A stretch of DNA of 10,939 bases from an uncultured bacterium. Lineage in GTDB: Bacteria > Methylomirabilota > Methylomirabilia > Rokubacteriales > CSP1-6. Position numbers and translations under genes: made by a program. The DNA lies in assembly GCA_946479205.1 (NCBI GenBank), contig CAMLFJ010000054.1:1-10939 (forward strand). The letters run 5' to 3'. This document shows positions 1 through 6,592 of the stretch, in pieces. How positions within the stretch are numbered: position 1 is the stretch's first letter; each line of letters opens with the position of its first letter. The notes below the pieces were generated by a model. It worked only from the letters and a program-made list of their open reading frames with translations, had not been told where the DNA came from and searched no databases.

Positions 1-1021
1 GGGCGTTCAACCGGCCGCGCAGGCGGGTCGCCCGTTCGATCAGGGAGAGGGCCTGCTCCTTGTTGCTCTGCCCCGCCAGCCGCAGCATCGCCATGGCGAA
101 ATTGGGATCGAGCTCCAGGGCCTTCGCATAGGCAACCTGGGCGTCTTTCATGTAGAAGCGCCGCTCGTTGGCGACCCCGTCCCGGTAGGCCTCGTAGGCC
201 GCGGCGGACGTGGTCGTAACCTCCCGCCTGTTCGTCAGATAGAGCGCCGCCAGCCCCCCCGCCACGAGCAGGAAGGGCAGCTTCTCCCGCCAGACACGCC
301 ACGGTCCGGGCCTCCACCATCCGCGGGCGCCGGGACGGAGGCGGCGGAGCGGGTAGACATCGAGCACCAGCAGAACCGCCGGCAGCGTGACCGCCATGGA
401 CTTCGAGAGCAGGGCGAGCACGAACGTGCCCACCGACGCCCAGTAGAACGTGCTCCGCCGTCCACCGTCTCGCGACTCGACCTCGCAGGCGCGCACGTAC
501 ATCAGCACCGATAGCAGGAAGAAGAATCCGCTCAGGACGTCACGCCGCTCCGTGATCCACGCGACCGACTCGACCCGCAACGGATGGACCCCGAACCCGA
601 GGGCCGCCACGGCGGCCGCGAGCCGGAGACCGTCCACACCGATCATGGCCGCATCCGGCCACACGATCCGGAAGAGCCGCTGGGCCAGGAGGTAGACGAG
701 CACCGTATTTGCGGCGTGCAGGACGACATTCGTCAGGTGGTAGCCAACGGGGTTCAGGCCCCAGACGAGGTAGTCCAGCCCGTACGTGACCCACGTCAGG
801 GGCATGTAGTGGCCCATGAGGTTCGTGGTGAACATCCACCGGAGGTTCGACCACCCGAGCCCTCGGTAGGCCGGGTTGTCGACCAGCAGCACGACGTCGT
901 CCCATTGCTGAAAGCGGCCAGGGAGGGCGGACGAGAACGCCGCCATGACCACCAGGGCGGTGAGGGCTGGAACGACCCAGCGCGAGGGCGGTGGCGACCC
1001 TTCCGGGAGGTCTGGGACCAC
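1..1021 (-). CDS. TMTC/PMT-like membrane protein with atypical TPR C-terminus (partial, off left edge)
   Basis: An uninterrupted minus-strand frame of 340 codons that continues past the left edge. The N-terminal part matches the two plus-strand paralogs downstream: a first membrane helix (about residues 15-34), a WDD motif with the acidic pair at residues 41-42 in the first extracytoplasmic loop, then GHYMPLTW, NPVGYHLTN, HPLRVESVAWITERRDVL, LLSKSMAVTLP and DVYPLRR. This is the order seen in TMTC/DUF1736-type GT-C proteins, which transfer sugar from a lipid donor on the outer face of a membrane. After about residue 262 the homology stops; TTTSAAAYEAYRDGV and a TPR-like segment (YAKALELDPNFAMAMLRLAG) follow, in the style of C-terminal TPRs of bacterial Ser/Thr kinases and cyclases. 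The start is uncertain: I chose GTG at 1021, about 13 bases after a GGGAG, because it keeps the first helix whole. ATG at 946 would cut into that helix. Glycosyltransferase function is inferred. Confidence 0.8.
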   Translation of the reverse strand, partial: MVPDLPEGSPPPSRWVVPALTALVVMAAFSSALPGRFQQWDDVVLLVDNPAYRGLGWSNLRWMFTTNLMGHYMPLTWVTYGLDYLVWGLNPVGYHLTNVVLHAANTVLVYLLAQRLFRIVWPDAAMIGVDGLRLAAAVAALGFGVHPLRVESVAWITERRDVLSGFFFLLSVLMYVRACEVESRDGGRRSTFYWASVGTFVLALLSKSMAVTLPAVLLVLDVYPLRRLRPGARGWWRPGPWRVWREKLPFLLVAGGLAALYLTNRREVTTTSAAAYEAYRDGVANERRFYMKDAQVAYAKALELDPNFAMAMLRLAGQSNKEQALSLIERATRLRGRLNA

Positions 1022-1089
1022 TGTATGTCCAATCTCCCATGCCGGCCTCTCAGCACCAAGGGGAAAGGCGTCGCAGGTTACCGGAATGA

Positions 1090-1118
1090 TTGACTCGGCG
1101 GGGCCTGCCGCGTATAAC
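1090..1118 (+). promoter_or_regulatory. Sigma70-type promoter TTGACT-N17-TATAAC for the TPR-efp-acc operon
   Basis: TTGACT at 1090-1095 and TATAAC at 1113-1118, separated by exactly 17 bases. Each hexamer is one mismatch from consensus. It lies in the divergent gap between the minus-strand membrane protein and the plus-strand TPR gene. The predicted transcription start (about 1125) is almost on the TPR gene's ATG at 1128. The call rests on pattern alone; no experimental start site is known. Confidence 0.65.
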
Positions 1119-1127
1119 AAATGATGG

Positions 1128-1793
1128 ATGGTTAATCCGGTCTCTCCGCTCGGTGGGACCCTGACGCCCGATGATCTGGCTACCCTCAACGCTATCCGTC
1201 GCTACGAGGAGCGGTTGGCCAAGGATCCGACGTCGCTGGCGTTCGCACCCCTGGCGGATGCATATCGCAAGGGAGGGCGCGCGCGCGACGCCATCCGGCT
1301 GTGCCGCGAGGGGCTCGAGCGCTTTCCGCAGTACGTCACGGCCCGCCTGATCCTCGCCAAGGCGCTCGTCGACGACGGCAATCCCGACAGCGCGCTGGAC
1401 GAGGTGCGCGCGATTCTCGCGAACAGCCCGCAGGAGGCGCAGGCCCATCGTCTGGCCGGCGAGCTATACCGGCGTTCCGGCGCCCTGGGCGACGCCGTCC
1501 AGCACCTGGAGCAGGCGGTGCGGCTCGATCCCGGAGATCGGGAATCCCGCGCCCTCCTCGACGTGCTCGGGGCGGGCGGCGCGGTGCCGGAGGGCTCGGC
1601 GTTGAAGCAGCTCCTGGCCGACGACACGTTCGCGACCCTGAGCTTCGGCACCCTGTGCCTGGAGCAGGGCCTGGTGGACGAAGCGGCCCAGATCTTCCTG
1701 CGCCTCCTCGCCCGCGACCCGGGGCACGCCCGGGCCCGGGAGCGGCTGGAAGAGGCGCTCCGACTCAAGACGCAACGACGGAAAGGGTCCTGA
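1128..1793 (+). CDS. Tetratricopeptide-repeat protein, first gene of the efp-acc operon
   Basis: A 221-residue soluble protein with no signal peptide or membrane segment, so probably cytoplasmic. It is almost wholly TPR helices. Repeats are visible from about residue 38 ([19 protein letters not shown]), about 72 ([19 protein letters not shown]) and about 106 ([19 protein letters not shown]), plus one more near the C-terminus ([20 protein letters not shown]). There is no catalytic motif, so it is most likely a protein-interaction scaffold with unknown partner. Two nearby ATGs (1121 and 1124) are in another frame and stop at once, so ATG 1128 is the first usable start. No Shine-Dalgarno precedes it, and the promoter's predicted start site lies only a few bases upstream, so translation may be leaderless. 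It ends 4 bases before efp. Confidence 0.85.
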   Translation: MVNPVSPLGGTLTPDDLATLNAIRRYEERLAKDPTSLAFAPLADAYRKGGRARDAIRLCREGLERFPQYVTARLILAKALVDDGNPDSALDEVRAILANSPQEAQAHRLAGELYRRSGALGDAVQHLEQAVRLDPGDRESRALLDVLGAGGAVPEGSALKQLLADDTFATLSFGTLCLEQGLVDEAAQIFLRLLARDPGHARARERLEEALRLKTQRRKGS

Positions 1794-1797
1794 CCGC

Positions 1798-2367
1798 ATG
1801 GTGGTATCCACGGCCGAGTTCAAGAAGGGACTGAAGATCCAGTTCGACGGCGCGCCGTACACGATCGTCGACTTCCAGCACGTCAAGCCCGGCAAGGGCG
1901 GAGCGTTCGTGCGCACCAAGCTCAAGCACATGAAGCTCGGGCGGGTGATCGACAACACGTTCCGAGCGGGCGAGAAGGTCGAGCTCGTCGACTTCGAAGA
2001 GAAACGGATGCAGTTCCTGTACAAGGACGACCGGTACAACTTCATGGATCTCGACACGTACGACCAGATCTCCCTGTCCGCCGAGGAGGTCGGCGACGCG
2101 CGCGACTTCCTCAAGGAGAACACCGAGGTGGAGATCCTGTTCATCGACGCGAGCCCGGTCACGGTGGAGCTGCCGAACTTCATCGAGCTGCAGATCGCCA
2201 GGACGGATCCCGGCATCCGGGGCGACACCGCCTCGGGCGGATCGAAGCCCGCCACCCTCGAGACCGGCGCGGTGGTGCAGGTGCCGCTCTTCCTCAACGA
2301 GGGCGACGTGGTAAAGGTCGATACCCGCAGCGGCGAGTATCTCGGCCGCGTATCGGCGGCGGGCTAG
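1798..2367 (+). CDS. efp: Translation elongation factor P
   Basis: EF-P binds the ribosome between the P and E sites and relieves stalling at consecutive prolines. The 189-residue length is normal for the family. The N-terminal KOW-like domain begins [11 protein letters not shown] and carries the loop PGKGGAF. Its lysine, residue 33, corresponds to the Lys34 that is beta-lysylated by EpmA in E. coli, so a lysine-type modification rather than the arginine/rhamnose type is expected; no modification enzyme is in the window. Two OB-type domains follow ([25 protein letters not shown]), ending with the family signature [15 protein letters not shown] at 1783-1788 is well spaced for the ATG at 1798. 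The gene sits 4 bases after the TPR gene and 1 base before accB; efp-accB-accC is a recurrent bacterial arrangement. Confidence 0.97.
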   Translation: MVVSTAEFKKGLKIQFDGAPYTIVDFQHVKPGKGGAFVRTKLKHMKLGRVIDNTFRAGEKVELVDFEEKRMQFLYKDDRYNFMDLDTYDQISLSAEEVGDARDFLKENTEVEILFIDASPVTVELPNFIELQIARTDPGIRGDTASGGSKPATLETGAVVQVPLFLNEGDVVKVDTRSGEYLGRVSAAG

Positions 2368-2368
2368 C

Positions 2369-2851
<483 letters not shown>

Positions 2852-2861
2852 CCCTCGGCTG

Positions 2862-4196
2862 ATGTTCCACAAGATCCTCATCGCCAACCGGGGCGAGATC
2901 GCGCTCCGGATCATCCGGGCGTGCCGCGAGATGGGAATCCGCACCGTGATCGCCCACTCGACCGCCGACGCCGACTCCCTGCCGGTGCGCCTGGCCGACG
3001 AGTCGGTCTGCATCGGGCCGCCCGAGGCGCGCCTGAGCTACCTCAATATCCCGAGCATCATCTCGGCCGCCGCGATCACCGATAGCGAGGCCATCCATCC
3101 CGGCTACGGGCTCCTGGCCGAGAACTCCGCCTTCGCGGAGATCTGCCGCGCGTGCGGCATCACCTTCATCGGCCCGTCCCCCGAGGCCATCCGCCTCATG
3201 GGCGACAAGGCCCAGGCCCGCGAGATGGCCAAGCACGCGGGCGCGCCGGTGGTGCCGGGCAGCGAGGGCCCCCTCGCCGGCGTGGACGAGGCGCAGGCGC
3301 TCGCGGACTCGATGGGCTATCCGATCATGGTCAAGGCGGCGGCGGGCGGCGGCGGACGCGGAATGCGCATCGTGCGCGAGCGGGAAGCGCTGGCCCGCGC
3401 CTACACCACGTGCCAGGCCGAAGCGGGCGCCGCCTTCGGCTCCTCCGAGCTCTACCTCGAGAAGTTCGTGGAAGACGCCCGGCACGTCGAGGTGCAGGTG
3501 CTCGGCGACGAGAACGGCATGCGCCTGCACCTCGGCGAGCGCGATTGCTCGGTGCAGCGCCGGCACCAGAAGCTGCTCGAGGAAGGGCCCGCCCCCGCGC
3601 TCTCTCCCGAGACGCGGTCCGGCCTCTACAAGTCGGCGCTCGCGGTGGCGCACGCGGTCAACTACGTGTCGGCGGGCACCGTCGAGTTCCTGGTGGACCG
3701 GGACGGGCAGTTCTACTTCATCGAGATGAACACCCGCATCCAGGTGGAGCATCCGGTGACCGAGATGATCACCGGCATCGACCTCGTCCGCGAGCAGATC
3801 CGCATCGCCAGCGGGGAGGCCCTCGGCTACAAGCAGAGCGCGGTGACCTTCACCGGCCACGCCATCGAGTGCCGGATCAACGCGGAGGATCCCGAGCACT
3901 TCATCCCCTCCCCGGGCCGCGTGACCGCCTGGATCGCTCCCGGCGGGCCCGGGGTGCGCGTGGACAGCCACATGATGACCGGCTACATGGTCCCGCCCTA
4001 CTACGATTCGCTCATCGCCAAGATCATCGTCCACGGCCGCGACCGCACCGAGGCGATCGCCCGCATGCAGCGGGCGCTCCACGAGACGGTGGTCGAGGGC
4101 ATCAAGACGACGATCCCCTATCACCTGAAGCTGCTGGCCGACCCCGCGTTCGTGGCGGGCGGGTCGACGCTGGCCCGGCTCGAGCAGAACCTCTAG
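2862..4196 (+). CDS. accC: Biotin carboxylase subunit of acetyl-CoA carboxylase
   Basis: 444 residues (E. coli AccC is 449). It carries out ATP-dependent carboxylation of biotin on AccB with bicarbonate. The N-terminal domain has the classic start [17 protein letters not shown] and [10 protein letters not shown] at 79-88. The ATP-grasp domain shows GDKAQAR with Lys116, [13 protein letters not shown] with Lys158 and the glycine-rich loop at 162-168, and a HQKLLEE segment. The active-site strand [16 protein letters not shown] lies near residue 287. The C-terminal domain has [13 protein letters not shown]. All key residues I looked for are present. The stand-alone size, with no biotinyl domain, and its position 10 bases after accB support AccC rather than a pyruvate or propionyl-CoA carboxylase fusion. 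No clear Shine-Dalgarno is visible. Confidence 0.97.
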   Translation: MFHKILIANRGEIALRIIRACREMGIRTVIAHSTADADSLPVRLADESVCIGPPEARLSYLNIPSIISAAAITDSEAIHPGYGLLAENSAFAEICRACGITFIGPSPEAIRLMGDKAQAREMAKHAGAPVVPGSEGPLAGVDEAQALADSMGYPIMVKAAAGGGGRGMRIVREREALARAYTTCQAEAGAAFGSSELYLEKFVEDARHVEVQVLGDENGMRLHLGERDCSVQRRHQKLLEEGPAPALSPETRSGLYKSALAVAHAVNYVSAGTVEFLVDRDGQFYFIEMNTRIQVEHPVTEMITGIDLVREQIRIASGEALGYKQSAVTFTGHAIECRINAEDPEHFIPSPGRVTAWIAPGGPGVRVDSHMMTGYMVPPYYDSLIAKIIVHGRDRTEAIARMQRALHETVVEGIKTTIPYHLKLLADPAFVAGGSTLARLEQNL

Positions 4197-4205
4197 GCGG
4201 TCGCG

Positions 4206-4823
4206 GTGCGGCTGCCCTCGCCGCTGTACGCGATCCTCGACCGGTCGGTGGCTCGGGACCGTGACCTGCCCACCCTGCTGGAGGCGGTGCTCGCGGGCGG
4301 GGGTCGGCTCGTGCAGCTCCGCGAGAAGACCCTGCCGCTCGCCGAGCTGCTCCCGCTCGCGCAGCGGCTCGCGCGGCGCTGCCGCGAGGTCGGCGCCCTC
4401 TTCATCGTGAACGACCGGGCCGACCTGGCGCTGGCCGCGGGCGCCGACGGCCTCCACGTGGGCCAGGACGATCTGCCGGCGCGCCGGGCCCGCCAGATCC
4501 TACCGTCCGGGATGATCCTGGGGGTCTCGACCCACGATCCCGAGCAGGCGCGGCAAGCGGTGGCCGACGGCGCCGACTACGTCGCGGTGGGCAGCATCTA
4601 CCCGACCGCCACGAAGGCGGGCTTCCAGCTGGTGGGCCCGGAGCTGATCCGCCGGGTGCGCCCGGACGTCCCGGTGCCCCTCGTGGGCATCGGGGGCATC
4701 ACCGCGGACAACGCGGGGGCGGTGCTCGCGGCGGGCGCGGACGCGGTCGCGGTGATCTCGGCCCTGTGCGCCGCGCCGGATCCCCAGGCCGCCACCCAGG
4801 CCTTCCTCGCCCGGTTGCGATGA
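4206..4823 (+). CDS. thiE: Thiamine-phosphate synthase
   Basis: A 205-residue TIM-barrel enzyme that joins HMP-pyrophosphate to the thiazole phosphate to give thiamine phosphate. Family motifs appear in order: YAILDRS near the N-terminus, VQLREK at 36-41, FIVNDRADLA around 66-75, GLHVGQDDLP at 82-91, VGSIYPTATK, LVGIGGIT and VISAL near the end. Asp70 and Asp89 are in the positions of the family's magnesium ligands. The GTG start at 4206 is preceded by AGGCGG at 4195-4200, which overlaps the accC stop. No other thiamine genes and no recognisable TPP riboswitch are seen, so it appears to be expressed with the acc genes. Its stop overlaps the next gene's ATG by four bases. Confidence 0.93.
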   Translation: MRLPSPLYAILDRSVARDRDLPTLLEAVLAGGGRLVQLREKTLPLAELLPLAQRLARRCREVGALFIVNDRADLALAAGADGLHVGQDDLPARRARQILPSGMILGVSTHDPEQARQAVADGADYVAVGSIYPTATKAGFQLVGPELIRRVRPDVPVPLVGIGGITADNAGAVLAAGADAVAVISALCAAPDPQAATQAFLARLR

Positions 4824-6592
4824 TCCGCCGGGGGTTGGTCCCGCTCGCCGTCGCCATCCTGACCGCGGCGGCCTTCGTGCCCACGCTGTCCGGCTCGTTC
4901 CTCAACTGGGACGACAACGTGAACTTCCTCGACAATCCCGCCTATCGCGGGCTCGATCGCGAGCACGTCCGCTGGGCCTTCACGAGCGTGTCCTTCGGCC
5001 ATTACATCCCGCTGACCCGCCTCACCTGGAGTCTCAACTGGGTGCTGGGCGCGATGAATCCCTGGGGCTATCACCTGGTGAACGTGCTGCTCCACGCCGC
5101 CAATGCCACCCTCTTGTACTTCGTGGCCCGGCGCCTTCTGGCCGCCGCGACCACGGACGGTGCGCAGGCGGGACGGCGCGATCCCGACCTGTGCGCGGCC
5201 GCCGCGATCGCCGCGCTGGTGTTCGGCATGCATCCCCTGCGGGTCGAGCCGGTGGCCTGGATCACCGGCCGCCCCGACGTGCTCTGCGCGTCCTTCGTGC
5301 TCCTCACCGCGTGCGTCTATCTCCGCGCCGTCGAGACCGACGGACCCGCCCGACGCGGCCTCATCCTCGTCGCCGCCCTCACGCTCGCGGCCGCTCTGCT
5401 GTCGAAGGGAGCCGCGCTGCCGTTCGTCGGCGCGCTGCTCCTCCTCGACGTTTACCCGCTCCGCCGACTCCGACGGCTGGGCGTGCGGCCCCTGCTGATC
5501 GAGAAGCTCCCCCTCCTGCTCGTGACGCTCGCCGGGGCGGGAGCCATCATCCACGCGCTCCGCCAGGGCGCGGTCCTCACCCAGATCTCCGAGCACGGCA
5601 GCCTCGCGCGGCTCGCGGCGGCCGCCCACACTTTTCTCATCGCCCCGTTCCGGGTGATCTGGCCGGCCTCACTGTCGCCGCTCTACGAGCTCCCGGCCCG
5701 GATCGACCCGCTCGAGCCCCGGTTCGCGGTGGCCCTGCTCGGCGTGGTGCTCGTGACCGCGGGGTTGATCCGGCTGCGCCGTCGCTGGCCGGGCGGCCTG
5801 GCCGCCTGGACCTTCTCGGTGCTCATGCTCGCCCCGACGAGCGCGGTGATGCGGCAGGGCGCCGACCTGGCCCCCGACCGCTACACGTACCTCTCCGGCA
5901 TGGGTTTCGCGGTGCTCGTGGGCGGCGGCGCGCTCTGCGTGATCCGGCTCGTCCGACGGGGAACCCTGACCCCCTTCACGGGACGGGCCGCCGCGGTCGC
6001 GGGCGTCATCGCGATGGTGAGCCTGGGCGCCACCTCGTGGAGCTATGCCCAGGTCTGGAGGGAGTCGGAGACGCTGTGGCGGTGGGCGGTCGAGGTGGAT
6101 CCGGACTGCAGCATTTGCCACGGCAAGCTGGGCGAGAGCGCGCTCGGCGGCCCCGTGGGGCGGACGCGCGTCGTGGAAGCCGAGGCGCTGTTCCGTCGCG
6201 CGATCGCCCTGCGACCGGATCTGCCGGATGCGTACTACAACCTCGGGACGACCCTCGCGCTCCAGGGGCGCTACGCGGAGGCCGAGGCGCCGCTCCGCAC
6301 TTACCTGGAACGCGTCCCCTCGTCCACCTCCGGAGCCGAGCGCCTCGGGCTCGTGTACCTGCTGCAGCAGCGCTACGAGCCGGCCGTGCCGCTCCTGCGG
6401 ACCGCGTTCGTCCTGAAGCCGCGCACCGCCGAGCTCCGGGGCTATCTGGTCCAGGCCCTCGAAGGCCAGGCCCAGGAGCTCCGGGCGCAGGGTCGGGGCG
6501 GCGAGGCCGAGACGCTGCTCGCCGAGGTGCGCGCGGTCTCGGCCCTGCCCCTGGAAGCGGTCCCCGCGTCCGGCGCATCGCCACGCTCATGA
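4820..6592 (+). CDS. TMTC-like polytopic membrane protein with C-terminal TPR domain, tandem copy 1
   Basis: 590 residues. The ATG at 4820 forms an ATGA overlap with thiE; the in-frame ATG at 4766 lies inside thiE and is less likely. A first membrane helix (about 6-24) is followed by NWDD with the acidic pair at 31-32. Then come HYIPLTRLTW, NPWGYHLVN, HPLRVEPVAWITGRPDVL, LLSKGAALPF, LLLLDVYPLRR and a series of hydrophobic helices to about residue 410. The layout resembles TMTC/DUF1736 and PMT-type GT-C glycosyltransferases, in which the loop acidic residues are thought to be catalytic. The TPR part starts near 424 and includes YYNLGTTLALQGRYAEAEAPL. At the boundary is CSICH (Cys430, Cys433, His434), a CxxCH pattern. 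By analogy with TMTC topology the TPRs should be periplasmic. Donor and acceptor are unknown. Confidence 0.88.
   Translation: MIRRGLVPLAVAILTAAAFVPTLSGSFLNWDDNVNFLDNPAYRGLDREHVRWAFTSVSFGHYIPLTRLTWSLNWVLGAMNPWGYHLVNVLLHAANATLLYFVARRLLAAATTDGAQAGRRDPDLCAAAAIAALVFGMHPLRVEPVAWITGRPDVLCASFVLLTACVYLRAVETDGPARRGLILVAALTLAAALLSKGAALPFVGALLLLDVYPLRRLRRLGVRPLLIEKLPLLLVTLAGAGAIIHALRQGAVLTQISEHGSLARLAAAAHTFLIAPFRVIWPASLSPLYELPARIDPLEPRFAVALLGVVLVTAGLIRLRRRWPGGLAAWTFSVLMLAPTSAVMRQGADLAPDRYTYLSGMGFAVLVGGGALCVIRLVRRGTLTPFTGRAAAVAGVIAMVSLGATSWSYAQVWRESETLWRWAVEVDPDCSICHGKLGESALGGPVGRTRVVEAEALFRRAIALRPDLPDAYYNLGTTLALQGRYAEAEAPLRTYLERVPSSTSGAERLGLVYLLQQRYEPAVPLLRTAFVLKPRTAELRGYLVQALEGQAQELRAQGRGGEAETLLAEVRAVSALPLEAVPASGASPRS
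4897..4915 (+). repeat. 19-bp exact direct repeat, copy 1, inside the WDD motif of tandem gene 1
   Basis: GTTCCTCAACTGGGACGAC, encoding the FLNWDD loop, recurs base for base at 6678-6696 in the next gene. It reflects the duplication, or strong conservation of the motif, and could seed recombination between the copies. Confidence 0.7.

Noticed and set aside
540..1059. Two minus-strand frames overlapping the left-edge membrane protein gene, plus the plus-strand frame at 584-1093
   Set aside because: They are shifted-frame shadows; only the frame reading through WDD, GHYMPLTW and HPLRVESVAW carries family motifs.
4766..4819. Earlier in-frame ATG for tandem copy 1 inside thiE
   Set aside because: It adds an 18-residue Arg/Pro/Gly-rich piece with no counterpart in the paralogs; the ATGA overlap at 4820 is a better start.
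5191..6588. N-terminal 466-codon extension of tandem copy 2, giving a 1099-residue frame
   Set aside because: This stretch is an Arg/Pro/Ala-rich out-of-frame shadow of copy 1. The real start is ATG 6589, where motifs and the ATGA overlap begin.
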